Shown here: one piece after another, positions 8,496-17,720 of the stretch
Layout of the letters: each line of letters begins with the position of its first letter
How positions within the stretch are numbered: the stretch's first letter is position 1
Assembly: GCF_002269125.1 (NCBI RefSeq)
Contig: NZ_NQKI01000002.1
Coordinates: 1-64,000 of the forward strand
DNA length: 64,000 nucleotides
Source of the DNA: Pseudomonas lundensis
GTDB lineage: Bacteria > Pseudomonadota > Gammaproteobacteria > Pseudomonadales > Pseudomonadaceae
Direction: 5' to 3'
Position numbers and translations under genes: made by a program
Notes under the pieces: model-generated
What the model saw: the letters and a program-made list of their open reading frames with translations, nothing else
The model's database searches: none
What the model was told of the DNA's origin: nothing

Positions 8496-9332
8496 ATGAA
8501 CTATCGTCACGCCTTCCACGCCGGCAACCATGCCGACGTCCTTAAACATATTGTTTTGACCCGTCTCATCGCCTTGATGTCGCGTAAAGAGCAGCCCTTT
8601 GCCTATCTGGACACCCATGCGGGCATTGGCTTGTACGATCTTCAAGGGGATCAGGCCAATCGCACCGGTGAGTATCTGGAGGGCATTGCACGTTTGTGGG
8701 GGCAAAAAGACTTGCCCGCCGTGACGGCGGACTACATGCAAGTGCTGCACGCGATGAACCCGGACGGTGAGTTGCGTTACTACCCTGGTTCACCTGAGTT
8801 GGCACGACGTTTGACCCGGTCCCAGGACCGCGTGTTGTTGAACGAGAAACACCCGGAAGATGGCGTGTTGCTCAAAGACAACATGAAGGGTGATCGTCGG
8901 GTCGCCGTGCATCTGGGGGAAGGATGGCACGTCCCGCGTGCGCTGCTGCCAGTGGCCGAAAAACGCGGGTTGATGCTGATTGACCCGCCGTTTGAAAAGC
9001 TTGATGAAATGAAACGCTGCGCCGAGTCGTTGAAAGATGCGATCAGCCGGATGCGTCAGACGGTTGTGGCCATCTGGTACCCGATCAAGGACAAACGCCA
9101 GCTGCGTCGTTTTTATCAGGATCTGGCAGGTTCAGGCGCGCCGAAACTTTTGCAGGTGGAGTTGTTTGTACATCCCCTCGACACGCCAAACAGCCTGAAT
9201 GGTTCGGGTTTGGCGATTGCCAACCCGCCTTGGGGCCTGGAAGAGGAACTGCGTGAACTGTTGCCATGGTTGGCCAAAAAGCTGGGGCAAACCCAGGGTG
9301 GCTGGCAGATGGAATGGTTGATCGCAGAATAA
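8496..9332 (+). CDS. rlmJ: 23S rRNA (adenine(2030)-N6)-methyltransferase RlmJ
   Basis: A 278-residue RlmJ (formerly YhiR). It methylates N6 of A2030 in 23S rRNA using S-adenosylmethionine, before ribosome assembly. The family N terminus MNYRHAFHAGNHADVLKH is present, followed by the SAM-binding segment AYLDTHAGIGLYDL and the catalytic DPPF motif (LMLIDPPFEKLDEM, ~residue 168), equivalent to the N/DPPY/F motif of N6-adenine methyltransferases. Length matches the family. GGAG-type spacing upstream (GCGCAGGAG ending near 8490) supports the start. It stands alone; a REP-type inverted pair follows it. Confidence 0.96.
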   Translation: MNYRHAFHAGNHADVLKHIVLTRLIALMSRKEQPFAYLDTHAGIGLYDLQGDQANRTGEYLEGIARLWGQKDLPAVTADYMQVLHAMNPDGELRYYPGSPELARRLTRSQDRVLLNEKHPEDGVLLKDNMKGDRRVAVHLGEGWHVPRALLPVAEKRGLMLIDPPFEKLDEMKRCAESLKDAISRMRQTVVAIWYPIKDKRQLRRFYQDLAGSGAPKLLQVELFVHPLDTPNSLNGSGLAIANPPWGLEEELRELLPWLAKKLGQTQGGWQMEWLIAE

Positions 9333-9400
9333 GTCATCGCCCGCCCGCACTGACGGGGAGGGCGGTGCGTTGTGGCTGGAGCAGCCAGCGGCGGTGGAGC

Positions 9401-9484
9401 GAATCGCCGCTTCACGCAGCTCGGCAACGGCTACAGATCATGCGTTTCTGTAGCCGCTGACGAGCTGAGCCATGCGGCGTCGGG
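9401..9484. repeat. Inverted pair of REP-type elements
   Basis: Two inverted copies of a REP-like unit: the complement of 9401-9437 and the strand 9447-9484 both begin TCTGTAGCCG, continue GCCGAGCTG / GACGAGCTG and carry a GCGGCG stretch. The 10-base CGGCTACAGA / TCTGTAGCCG arms at 9428-9437 and 9447-9456 form the core of a hairpin. It lies between the convergent rlmJ and msrA, a usual REP position in Pseudomonas, and may also act as a terminator or mRNA stabiliser. Confidence 0.75.
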
Positions 9485-9493
9485 AGCGGGGCT

Positions 9494-10147
9494 TCAAATT
9501 GGGCAAGTCACGCCTGTGCCGCCAATCCCGCAATAGCCATCAGGGTTTTTGGCCAAGTATTGCTGGTGATAAGCCTCGGCAAAGTACACCGTCGGAGCCT
9601 CATCAATTTCAGTGGTGATGGTGCCTTTACCTGCTTTGTCCAGTTCGGCCTGATAGGCCTTTTTGCTGGCCTCGGCGGCTGCGAGTTGTTCAGGCGTGGT
9701 GCAATAGATCACCGAACGGTATTGGGTGCCGATGTCGTTGCCCTGGCGCATGCCCTGAGTCGGGTCGTGCAGTTCCCAGAACATTTTCAGCAGTGCGTCG
9801 TACTTGACCTTGTCCTGGTCGTAGACCACCAGCACGACTTCTGTGTGGCCAGTCAGGCCCGAGCACACTTCTTCGTATGTCGGGTTAGGGGTGGAGCCGC
9901 CCGCATAGCCCACGACGGTGCTGACCACGCCATCTTTCTGCCAGAACTTGCGTTCCGCGCCCCAGAAACAACCCAGGCCGAAAATGGCAAAGCCGACATT
10001 GCCAATAAAAAAAGGGCCCAGCAGCGGGGTGTCTTTGAACACGAAATGCTTTTCGGGCAGCACCATAGGCGTTTCACGGCCCGGCAGGGCTTGTTCAGGG
10101 GTAGGTAGCACGTTTTTATTCACCAGGATTTCCGAGCGCAAGACCAT
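9494..10147 (-). CDS. msrA: Peptide-methionine (S)-S-oxide reductase MsrA
   Basis: A 217-residue MsrA, which reduces methionine-S-sulfoxide in proteins and free methionine using thioredoxin. The catalytic [11 protein letters not shown] motif sits near residue 58. Other family motifs are [15 protein letters not shown] with GHTEVV, and the [15 protein letters not shown]-terminal part, which carries a resolving-type cysteine. The ~45-residue N-terminal extension ([17 protein letters not shown]) is usual for the E. coli/Pseudomonas type. GAGGG precedes the ATG. It follows dipA by 67 bases in the same direction, the P. aeruginosa order PA5017-PA5018 neighbourhood, so the two may be cotranscribed. 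Confidence 0.96.
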   Translation of the reverse strand: MVLRSEILVNKNVLPTPEQALPGRETPMVLPEKHFVFKDTPLLGPFFIGNVGFAIFGLGCFWGAERKFWQKDGVVSTVVGYAGGSTPNPTYEEVCSGLTGHTEVVLVVYDQDKVKYDALLKMFWELHDPTQGMRQGNDIGTQYRSVIYCTTPEQLAAAEASKKAYQAELDKAGKGTITTEIDEAPTVYFAEAYHQQYLAKNPDGYCGIGGTGVTCPI

Positions 10148-10214
10148 GTTTCAAGCCCTCTCAGTCAGTTTGTAAAAATGTAGACCGCCAGTGTGCCCGA
10201 GTGTTGCGGCGCTG

Positions 10215-12908
10215 TCAGTCCAGAGGGCCACGCGGGTAGCGTTTGAGTTTTTCCACGAGTTCGCTGCCAGGAATCGGCCGGTCAAACAGGTAGCCCTGGC
10301 CCACATCGCAGCGATGGCGGCGCAAGAAGGCCAGTTGCTCGGCGGTTTCAATGCCCTCGGCCACGACTTTGAGCTTGAGGTTGTGCGCCATGGCGATCAC
10401 GGCGGAGGTGATTTCCATGTCGTCCTGGTTGTCGGGGATCTCATTAATGAAACTGCGATCGATTTTGATGATGTCGATCGGGAATTTCTTCAGGTAGCTG
10501 AGCGATGAGTAGCCCGTACCGAAATCGTCCATGGCCAGGGTCAGGCCCAGTTTTTTCAGTTGGTCGAGCTGCAGGTGAGTGTCTTCGGTGGCTTCGAGCA
10601 GCAGGCCTTCGGTCAGTTCCAGCTCCAGCAAATTGGCGGGCAGTTGTTCTTCCTTGAGGATGCTGGCAATCGAGGCAACCAGGTCGGGGTCGGAAAACTG
10701 CTTGGGCGACAGGTTAATGGCGACTTGCAGGTTGCCCAGGCCTTCGGCGCTCAACTGCTTGCTCATGCGGCAGGCCTGACGTGCAATCCATTTGCCGATA
10801 GGGATGATCAGGCCGGTTTCTTCGGCCACGCTGATGAACTGGTCCGGGCGGATCATGCCGCGCTCCGGGTGGTTCCAGCGAAGCAACGCTTCCATCCCCA
10901 GTAACCGGCCCGTGCGCAGGCACAGTTTGGGCTGGTAAAAGACGTCAAGCTCGTTTTGGGTCAGGGCGCGGCGCAGGTTGTTTTCGACGAACAGCTTGTA
11001 GCTGGCTTCGGCGTTCAGCGCTTCGGTAAACACCTGAACCTGATGTTTGCCATTGGCTTTGGCTTTGTGCAGGGCAAGGCCTGCGTTACGCATCAAGGTT
11101 TGCGGGTCGCGGCCGTGCAGCGGTGCGCTGGCCACGCCTACCGAGCCGGTCACGCTGATTAACTGGTTGTCGACGAACATGGGTTTGTCGAGTGTCATCA
11201 ACAACTGGCTGGCAATCTGCTGGCCGGTTTCAAGGTCGGTGTCGTCGAGCAGCACCGCGAACTCATTACTGGCAAACCGCGCCAGGCTTCCGCTGGGGCT
11301 CAGGCTGTTACGCAGGCGGCGTGCGAGGCTGATTAGCAATTTATCGCCGGTCTGGTGACCGAGGCTGTCATTGATGCGTTTGAAATTGTCGATGTCCACC
11401 AACAGCAGGCAAAGGGGGGCATCGTGGTTGCGATTGAAGCGTTCATCCAGATTGCGAATGAAAGCGGGGCGATTGCCCAAATTCGTCAGGTTGTCGGTGT
11501 AAGCCAGTCGCTCGATGCGCTGTTGAGCGAGCTTGGACTCCGTAATGTCTTCGTAAATGCCGATGTAATGCGTCAACTCGCGGTTGTCGCTATAAACCTT
11601 GGAAATCGACAGTTGTCCCCAGTAGGGCTCCAGGTTTTTACGGCGGCTCTTGAATTCGCCTTGCCAGCTGTTGCTTTTGCTCAGGCTTGACCGCGCGTCG
11701 AACAACAGTTCGCTGAGGTTTTCCAGGGCGGGCAATTCGGAGAGTTTGTGCCCTTGAACTTCTTCAGTGCTGTACTGGGTGATGGCCGTAAAACTGGGGT
11801 TCACGTACTCCACTACGCCATCACAATTGACCAGTAAAAAAGCGTTGGCGCTTTGCTCCACGGCGCGCTGAAACAGATGCAGCGCATTGGTGGCTGCTCG
11901 CCGGTTATGGTTGTTGATCACTTGCGCAAACTGGTCGGCCAGCTCACCGGCAAAGGCAATTTCATCGGATTGCCACAGGCGGGTGTTGCCGATTTGTTCA
12001 AGGCACAGCACGCCAACCACCTGACCATCAATCCGGATGCTGGCGTCAAGCATGGCGCTAGCTTCGCCCCTGCTGAGGCTGGCAACCAATTCTCGCGTGC
12101 GCGGGTCGCGGTTAGCGTTTTGCGCATCAATCGAACGGCTGGTGTGCAGCGCCTCAAGGTAATCCGGGAAGTCGCTGGCGTCGAAAATCTCGTGAGCGAC
12201 GTAGGCATTGCTGTTGCGCTCGTAAGCGGAGATAGGCAGCAGACGGTTGCCTTCGAGGTTCCACAGGCTGGCGCCGTCGATCTGATAGATGTCGCAGGCG
12301 CTGCGGGTGATCAGCTCTGCGGCTTCTTGCAGGGAATTGTTCTGGCTATAACGATGGCGGGCCAGGCGCAGGATCAAATCTTGCTGAGCGCGCACACGCT
12401 CCAGATGTTGAAGCTGTTCTTGCTGGGCGCGCTGGTTGAGCTCAAGGGCAATCTGCAAGCGGGAATTCTGGGTTTCGAGATCATCCAGCGGCACCGGCGC
12501 TGCGCTATTGATGGCCGACTCAACCACCAGCAGGTAACCCCGCAGCAAGTGGCGATTATGTTGTTTATAGGCCTCGCCCAGTTCCATCAGGCTCAGCGCG
12601 CCCAGAGAGGTGTGCAAGGTGTAATGCACCACGTAATACGGGTTGACCCCAAGCTGGAGCTGGATTGCATCGTGCAGCCGATAACGCGCTTGCGGTGCCA
12701 TCAGGCTCGCATATGGCGACCCCAGCAGCGAACAAAGCTCGACGGCTGGCAAGCCGAATTGGCGCTCGCAATTAGGGTCCAGGTAAAGCAGTGCCCAACT
12801 GGCGTCATTAAGCCGCTCGAAACGCAGCATCCCGAGCCTGGAAGGCACAGGTAACTGGGTGACGACCTCGGCTGCCGCTCGCGGGACAGCATCGGGTTGG
12901 CTTTTCAT
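10215..12908 (-). CDS. dipA: DipA-type cyclic-di-GMP phosphodiesterase (PAS/GAF/degenerate GGDEF/EAL)
   Basis: An 897-residue c-di-GMP enzyme, matched to P. aeruginosa DipA/Pch (PA5017) by architecture, length and position next to msrA and aceF. Domains in order: an N-terminal PAS-like sensor (~25-130), a coiled linker (RAQQEQLQHLERVRAQQ), a GAF domain (~190-335), a PAS domain (~345-460; YVNPSFTAITQYSTEE), GGDEF (~470-630) and EAL (~650-890). The GGDEF signature is replaced by ASNEF (~546-550), so cyclase activity is not expected. The EAL side keeps EALLRW, NLSPKQF, ELTEG, DDFGTGYSS, KIDRSF and AEGIET, so phosphodiesterase activity is expected. In P. aeruginosa this protein drives biofilm dispersion and uneven c-di-GMP between daughter cells. 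Confidence 0.92.
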   Translation of the reverse strand: MKSQPDAVPRAAAEVVTQLPVPSRLGMLRFERLNDASWALLYLDPNCERQFGLPAVELCSLLGSPYASLMAPQARYRLHDAIQLQLGVNPYYVVHYTLHTSLGALSLMELGEAYKQHNRHLLRGYLLVVESAINSAAPVPLDDLETQNSRLQIALELNQRAQQEQLQHLERVRAQQDLILRLARHRYSQNNSLQEAAELITRSACDIYQIDGASLWNLEGNRLLPISAYERNSNAYVAHEIFDASDFPDYLEALHTSRSIDAQNANRDPRTRELVASLSRGEASAMLDASIRIDGQVVGVLCLEQIGNTRLWQSDEIAFAGELADQFAQVINNHNRRAATNALHLFQRAVEQSANAFLLVNCDGVVEYVNPSFTAITQYSTEEVQGHKLSELPALENLSELLFDARSSLSKSNSWQGEFKSRRKNLEPYWGQLSISKVYSDNRELTHYIGIYEDITESKLAQQRIERLAYTDNLTNLGNRPAFIRNLDERFNRNHDAPLCLLLVDIDNFKRINDSLGHQTGDKLLISLARRLRNSLSPSGSLARFASNEFAVLLDDTDLETGQQIASQLLMTLDKPMFVDNQLISVTGSVGVASAPLHGRDPQTLMRNAGLALHKAKANGKHQVQVFTEALNAEASYKLFVENNLRRALTQNELDVFYQPKLCLRTGRLLGMEALLRWNHPERGMIRPDQFISVAEETGLIIPIGKWIARQACRMSKQLSAEGLGNLQVAINLSPKQFSDPDLVASIASILKEEQLPANLLELELTEGLLLEATEDTHLQLDQLKKLGLTLAMDDFGTGYSSLSYLKKFPIDIIKIDRSFINEIPDNQDDMEITSAVIAMAHNLKLKVVAEGIETAEQLAFLRRHRCDVGQGYLFDRPIPGSELVEKLKRYPRGPLD

Positions 12909-13091
12909 TGGGAAACTCGCTTCACAAATGCTGTTTATGCACGGGCTGGCGCCTGTTACTGCGGTTCGGGCAAGGTTGCATCATGCTCACTGTGCTGACA
13001 AGTGAGTATGCAGGCTAAGTGCTATATAGGGTTATCGGCAGGCAGGCACATTTCTGCATGCCGACTGTCGTACGTTTCAGGCGTAGACGTG
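12909..13091. promoter_or_regulatory. Gap upstream of dipA with a CTCACT/AGTGAG dyad
   Basis: A short intergenic stretch holding the dipA promoter and the 3' flank of the PhoD-like gene. A dyad CTCACT (12986-12991) and AGTGAG (13001-13006) lies about 80-100 bases upstream of the dipA start. It could be an operator; I cannot assign a regulator. No terminator with a T-run was found. Confidence 0.3.
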
Positions 13092-14480
13092 TCAGCGCAG
13101 GGCGATGGTCACGGACTCGATCTTTCTGCCTTTCTTATCGTGAAAGTCCACGTTTAACTGATCCGCTTGCAGTGTCAGGCAAGCAAAATTGTCTTCGCTG
13201 ATCATGCGGCTAATCATCGAGGCTTTGTAGGTGCCCGCTGTGTTGGTGGCCAAAGGCTCGTCGAGAATGAGGTTGTCTGCCTTGGCGTAGGGCAGCATTT
13301 TCGAATTGCACAATGGCGATGACACGATGCTGTGCACGACGAAGTCAGGGTCTTGGCTATGCCGCAACTGGCTGGTCAACGAGCCATGAATATCCCCGGA
13401 TACAAACATGACGTTCTTGATCTTGTTCGAACGAATGGTCTCAAGGATGCGTGTGCGCTGCGTCGAATAGGCCTTCCAGCCATCTTCGCCATGGTTCTTC
13501 AGGTCCGGGAACGCCAGCACACTGCTGACAATAAATTTCACTTTGGCCGGGCTCTGGATTAGCCATTTCAGCAGGGCGTTTTCTTGTTCAACACCCAGCA
13601 TGCGTTTGTCGCTGCCCGACAAAATGCGTTGCGTGCGGCAGTCCGTGACAAACCAGTCGCTATCACCGTCGGCAAACGAGTACCAGTAGCGCGAGACCTT
13701 GCGGTTGATTTTTCCGTCGGGGAGCCGTTCAAGCGCCGGGCCATGGCTGCATTGATAGATTTCATAAGCGCGTAGAGCGTTTTGATAGAGCGCTTTGTCA
13801 GCGCTGCTTTGATTGGCGGGCCAGTTATCTTCGATTTCGTGGTCGTCGAGAATCATATAAGTCGGTGTGCCCGACATTAAGTTGCGAATGTGCGGCTGCG
13901 AAAATGCGCTGCGGTATTTATGGGCGATGGCCGGGTAATCCCGGTCGGGCGCCACGATGTTCAAATCGTCGACGTAGACCTGATCGCCAACCATCAGCAA
14001 CCCGTCCAGGGGCTGGCGGGCAGCCAGGGACTGAATGGCGCTGAAAATGGCATCCCCGAGTTCTGGCGCAGAGGGCACACCCAAGGTGAGCCTCAGGTAG
14101 CGACAAGACCCCACGACATAGCGGCGTACCCGGTTGCGTTCAGTGCTCGCGGTCTTGAAGGTGTAAACGGTTTCTGGCCATTCCAGCGCGATCTTGGCGA
14201 CGGTTTCGGGAGTGTGGTCGGGGTGCGTGGTGTTGAACCAGCCCGCTTGGTATTCGTAAGGGCTGTCGGCATCAAGGTTGTCCAGCACCAGGGTGTCGGA
14301 CATGTCGTATTCGCCATTGAGCTTTGAGTAAACACCCGCAGACCACAGCTGCTCGCCGCGTTTGCGGTGCCGAATCCCTGCAAAAACCGGGTAATCCGTG
14401 CTGGTGGCGCCGCGCAGGAAAATACGTGCATGGTGGGGCGTGGTGTAGCCCAGAATCGGGCCGACGGTAGGTCGATTCAC
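13092..14480 (-). CDS. PhoD-like metallophosphatase, cytoplasmic form
   Basis: A 462-residue alkaline phosphatase D family protein (phosphomonoesterase/phosphodiesterase, binuclear metal centre). Metal-ligand motifs are visible: GSCRYLRL (~130), VGDQVYVDD (~165), LDDHEIEDNW (~212) and SGDIHGSL (~365). It starts with GTG at 14480, preceded by AAGGA. There is no signal peptide or Tat motif, unlike exported PhoD enzymes: the N terminus (MNRPTVGPILGYTT) goes straight into the fibronectin-like N-terminal domain. It is the last gene of the minus-strand accessory island, 192 bases after the lipase. A perfect AT-rich palindrome just upstream suggests separate regulation. It could be a housekeeping cytoplasmic enzyme or T6SS cargo; position alone does not decide. 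Confidence 0.8.
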   Translation of the reverse strand: MNRPTVGPILGYTTPHHARIFLRGATSTDYPVFAGIRHRKRGEQLWSAGVYSKLNGEYDMSDTLVLDNLDADSPYEYQAGWFNTTHPDHTPETVAKIALEWPETVYTFKTASTERNRVRRYVVGSCRYLRLTLGVPSAPELGDAIFSAIQSLAARQPLDGLLMVGDQVYVDDLNIVAPDRDYPAIAHKYRSAFSQPHIRNLMSGTPTYMILDDHEIEDNWPANQSSADKALYQNALRAYEIYQCSHGPALERLPDGKINRKVSRYWYSFADGDSDWFVTDCRTQRILSGSDKRMLGVEQENALLKWLIQSPAKVKFIVSSVLAFPDLKNHGEDGWKAYSTQRTRILETIRSNKIKNVMFVSGDIHGSLTSQLRHSQDPDFVVHSIVSSPLCNSKMLPYAKADNLILDEPLATNTAGTYKASMISRMISEDNFACLTLQADQLNVDFHDKKGRKIESVTIALR

Positions 14481-14496
14481 ATCGAAATCCTTTCTG

Positions 14497-14524
14497 ATGT
14501 TTAAAAAAATCCTTTTTTAAACAT
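14497..14524. promoter_or_regulatory. Perfect AT-rich palindrome upstream of the PhoD-like gene
   Basis: Arms ATGTTTAAAAAA (14497-14508) and TTTTTTAAACAT (14513-14524) are perfectly complementary with a four-base spacer. It lies 17 bases upstream of the GTG start and overlaps the expected promoter/leader, so it could be an operator or a weak hairpin in the mRNA leader. Confidence 0.5.
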
Positions 14525-14636
14525 AGAAGTGGGCCCCATGGATGACCTGTCCGTGAGTTCGACATGGGCCGTAGGGCGAAGCGATTAGCGCCTGTGTGAT
14601 CCGGCCGATGTGAATACCGCGAAACACAGCCTCCAG

Positions 14637-14660
14637 CCCGGTGACTGGCGCAACCGGGCT
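14637..14660 (-). terminator. Possible hairpin after the lipase gene
   Basis: AGCCCGGT and ACCGGGCT arms separated by ~8-10 bases lie just downstream of the lipase stop. There is no T-run, so termination here is uncertain. Confidence 0.35.
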
Positions 14661-14672
14661 GCTGCCGAGGGA

Positions 14673-16880
14673 TTACACAATGGAGTCGATGTCCAGGTAA
14701 TACGGTTTCCCGGCTGAGGCGACCTCCATGTCATACGCAGTGGGCTGAGGGATCATCGCGATTTGCACCTGCACCTGGTTCTCGCGCTGGGCCATCCAGC
14801 GATCCAGCGTGGCTTGCAACTGCTCAGACTGCGCAGCGGTGCCGTAGACATCCTTGAGGGTCAGGTAACGGTTGTTCTGGGTCTTCAGGCGTTGCAGGGC
14901 CGTGCCGAGCTTGCCGTACTCGCCTGAGTAGTCATTGACGGTCTGGATGTAGTCGGGTTCGTTATTGGCATAACCCTTGGTGTCGGTGGCTTCTCTGCCC
15001 TTTTTCCAGACCTGTTCGCGCATGGTTTGCAGTGCTTTACCTACCAGCCTGTATTCACGGTTGGTCACCACCGTCTGACTGTCTTGCTGGGTTTGCTGCC
15101 AGCGCCGCAAAGTGGCCCATGAGAACGGGATATAAGCGCCCGACAAACTGTGATCACCGAAGCTCATGAATTGTTTGATCACCCCACCGCGCAAAGGAAG
15201 GTCTCCGTCCTTGGCCAGGGCGCGGGTGCAGGCGGCCTCTTCGATGGAGGCGCAACCGGGGTTCCAGAGAATTGAGGATTTTTCCTCGGTGCCGAAACGC
15301 ACGGGCATGAAGTGGTGCAACGTGCCGTGATGCTCATACGGTTTGCCGCCGACCCGCACCAGGCCTCCGACAAAAATAAGAATGGCCATCACCGGGTTGA
15401 TCACAAACAGCGAAGCCAGCCCCGGAAGCCAGATGGTACGCCGGGCATTCATCCAGGGCGCGGGCACGCTGGGCACCATGTCGTCGTTGTTGACCATACG
15501 ATGGTGAACCAGCGGCTTGGCGGCCTCGACGAAAGCGGCATCACCTGCACGCGGTGCGCCGTAGGTGTAGAGAAGGATGTCGTACTGTTGCTCTTTATCG
15601 TTGCGCAAGGCCTCAGCGAGGATCAGTGCAATTGCCCCGCCCAAACTATGACCGGTAATAACGATTTTTTGACCTGTATAGAATTGGGAAAGATATTTTT
15701 TTATGAAGTCTTTCAGGGCTTTGTAGGCATCGTAAAAGCCATGGTGAACATGACCAGCGCCCTCTTCAAAAGGCACTTGTTCAGCATCGGCATCACGCCA
15801 CCAGTCTGACTTTTCAAGCGTGCCACGTATGCCGATCAGGATGATTTCATCGTGGTGCGTGATATAGGCCTGGGTGCTTTTACCGCTCAACAAGTACTCA
15901 TCGTGATCGGTAAAAAAATGAAGATTGGCCGGGTGCTCTTGCTCTTCTTCTTTCTCCGGCAAATTACTTTCATAAAGCGTAGGGTCGAAGGGCAGGATTT
16001 CGAAGCGTTTGGAGTAGGGCACCTCTTCATAAAGGGGGTAATAGCGGGTGACCGAAGACTGGTCTTTGTCGACCCTCCAGCTTTGGCGGAAGTTTGCCAG
16101 GGCATCCCCGAAAAAGTTGCCGACACTGGGGTCAAATTTGAATTCCACAGTCTGGGTAGGCCTGAGGGGAGGCTCTTGGCCGAAATCCGAATAACTCAAC
16201 CCGGCCATGATGGAGAGCTGATACAAATTCAAGGCGCTGAAGTCATTACTGGTTGAAAGCAGAGGGCGGAATGCACGCAAAGGGCGAACTTCCAGCACGG
16301 TATGGCGATTAGGCATTAACCCGACGCCGTACAGGTCGGACGCGTCCTGCCCCGGCGATAACTTGGCCACTGCGTCAATCAGTGCTTTTTTGGGCGGGTA
16401 GTGACGGTCGACTACCGGCGGTAAATGCGCGCCGTTTTTAACCAGGTCGCGTACTTCCACCTGAATGAAATTGCCGTCGTTCTTATTGGCAGGGTTGTGT
16501 TCGGTGCGGAAGCCGTCTTCGTGGAAGAACTGGGTTTTTTCTGCTCGTACTTGGAGTTCGGTAATAGGGAGGGGGTAATGAGGTCGTACCATCAAAAAAC
16601 AATAGGTGTCATCTGAACCTACGTACTGATTATTAAATTTCAAGATGGCTGGGCCGCGATAGCAATCATGGATCTTGGCGGATCCTTGCTCATCTAATAC
16701 CCCCAGATAAAGCTGCTCTGCACTGTCTTGAAGGCTATACCCAAGACCCGCGTAAGGTTGGCCATTACCGTTTTCGTCCACTAACTGAAAGCTTATCCAT
16801 TGCTCTTTTAATGGGCAGGAAAGTTTTCTTGAATTAAAAATACTTTTTTCTTGGTTCGCTATGGATTTGTATGAACTCAT
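14673..16880 (-). CDS. T6SS-associated class 3 lipase effector (Tle-type)
   Basis: A 735-residue putative phospholipase/lipase. The Lipase_3 core carries the nucleophile elbow GHSLGG (Ser ~411), preceded by IVITG and followed by YTYGAPRAGD. A later NNDDMVPSVPAP stretch and YEHHGTLHHF supply likely Asp and His of the triad. A hydrophobic segment (LFVINPVMAILIFVGGLV, ~residues 487-504) sits between them. The ~330-residue N-terminal part and ~170-residue C-terminal part are specific to this kind of effector and may bind VgrG or the chaperone. Order vgrG, DUF4123, two lipoproteins, lipase on one strand indicates a T6SS lipase effector that attacks membrane phospholipids in the periplasm of rivals, with the lipoproteins as immunity. 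No signal peptide, as expected for T6SS cargo. Substrate is not known. Confidence 0.85.
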   Translation of the reverse strand: MSSYKSIANQEKSIFNSRKLSCPLKEQWISFQLVDENGNGQPYAGLGYSLQDSAEQLYLGVLDEQGSAKIHDCYRGPAILKFNNQYVGSDDTYCFLMVRPHYPLPITELQVRAEKTQFFHEDGFRTEHNPANKNDGNFIQVEVRDLVKNGAHLPPVVDRHYPPKKALIDAVAKLSPGQDASDLYGVGLMPNRHTVLEVRPLRAFRPLLSTSNDFSALNLYQLSIMAGLSYSDFGQEPPLRPTQTVEFKFDPSVGNFFGDALANFRQSWRVDKDQSSVTRYYPLYEEVPYSKRFEILPFDPTLYESNLPEKEEEQEHPANLHFFTDHDEYLLSGKSTQAYITHHDEIILIGIRGTLEKSDWWRDADAEQVPFEEGAGHVHHGFYDAYKALKDFIKKYLSQFYTGQKIVITGHSLGGAIALILAEALRNDKEQQYDILLYTYGAPRAGDAAFVEAAKPLVHHRMVNNDDMVPSVPAPWMNARRTIWLPGLASLFVINPVMAILIFVGGLVRVGGKPYEHHGTLHHFMPVRFGTEEKSSILWNPGCASIEEAACTRALAKDGDLPLRGGVIKQFMSFGDHSLSGAYIPFSWATLRRWQQTQQDSQTVVTNREYRLVGKALQTMREQVWKKGREATDTKGYANNEPDYIQTVNDYSGEYGKLGTALQRLKTQNNRYLTLKDVYGTAAQSEQLQATLDRWMAQRENQVQVQIAMIPQPTAYDMEVASAGKPYYLDIDSIV

Positions 16881-16892
16881 TGCACAACCTCC

Positions 16893-17708
16893 TTACTCAG
16901 TGCACTTGGAGTAAACAGTGCAATCGCGACCGTCTGGCATTTTGAAAGTTTTGAAATCTTTAGTGTTTCCTCGGCAAAAGCCATAGCGGTCATCCAGGCC
17001 TTTGCCCATGCAACGCTTCCAACCCGCCGGAAACTTAATCCAGTTATCTCCAATTGCTGGTTCTTCTTCCTTCGCCACAGACAACACCAGCTTGACCGTC
17101 GAGTCCGCCAACTGATCACGATGCAACAAGCTGCCACCGATCATGCGTTTTTCCATGTCGCCGTTTGCATTCAAGGCTCTGCACTTAGGGATTTTCACGA
17201 TGTAGCGATACGGGCCCATAGTTCTGAACAACCACTGGCATTGCCCTTCAAACACTTGAGAAATGGAAGTTTGTTGCGAGGTGTCATCTGAAATTGAGAA
17301 GTAGGCAAATTCATGTGAAGTATGCTCTCTGCCTGGGCCCCAGCGACCCTCAATTGTCAGCCTCAGACTGTGCAGCACCGCCGAGCAACCGAGTTTGTTC
17401 TCGGTCAATGGCACTTTAAATTCAACTTGATGGGCCGTTTTAGGTTGTTCCGGCTTGAAGTGCAGACGACCGACGCGGAACGGTTTTCCGGATCGCCCAG
17501 TGCAGGTCTCACCGGGCGCGGGTTTATAGTTGGCGGTGCCCGTCACCGTGAAGTTTTCAGGCACGTCAGCCTGAAAGGTGAAGGTTTTGGGTGGGGTAAC
17601 GGAGCAGCCCGACATCACCAAAGCAAAAGCGCCCAGGCACAAAGCCTGCCCCCAGTTGATGGTGGGTATAAGCGACTTATACTTTTCCGTGTTTACATAT
17701 GTTTTCAT
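16893..17708 (-). CDS. Lipoprotein, candidate immunity protein, copy B
   Basis: A 271-residue predicted lipoprotein. The N terminus (hydrophobic ALCLGAFALVMSGCS) ends in a lipobox with Cys ~35; the leader before it is longer than in copy A. It is a clear paralogue of the adjacent upstream gene: both contain TPPKTFTFQADVPENF just after the cysteine, then FKPEQPKTAHQVEFKVPLT, and end in GRxCTVYxxCTE. It lies 12 bases before the lipase start. A periplasm-facing lipoprotein beside a T6SS lipase is the usual form of Tli-type immunity, which binds and blocks the lipase. Function is inferred from position and localisation; the fold is not recognised. Confidence 0.78.
   Translation of the reverse strand: MKTYVNTEKYKSLIPTINWGQALCLGAFALVMSGCSVTPPKTFTFQADVPENFTVTGTANYKPAPGETCTGRSGKPFRVGRLHFKPEQPKTAHQVEFKVPLTENKLGCSAVLHSLRLTIEGRWGPGREHTSHEFAYFSISDDTSQQTSISQVFEGQCQWLFRTMGPYRYIVKIPKCRALNANGDMEKRMIGGSLLHRDQLADSTVKLVLSVAKEEEPAIGDNWIKFPAGWKRCMGKGLDDRYGFCRGNTKDFKTFKMPDGRDCTVYSKCTE
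17403..17609. repeat. Intragenic duplicate block, copy B
   Basis: Matches 18243-18449 at a constant offset of 840 bases; the 101-base part 17509-17609 is about 90% identical by eye. This records tandem duplication of the lipoprotein gene. Confidence 0.85.
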
Positions 17709-17720
17709 TTTTTAATGTCC

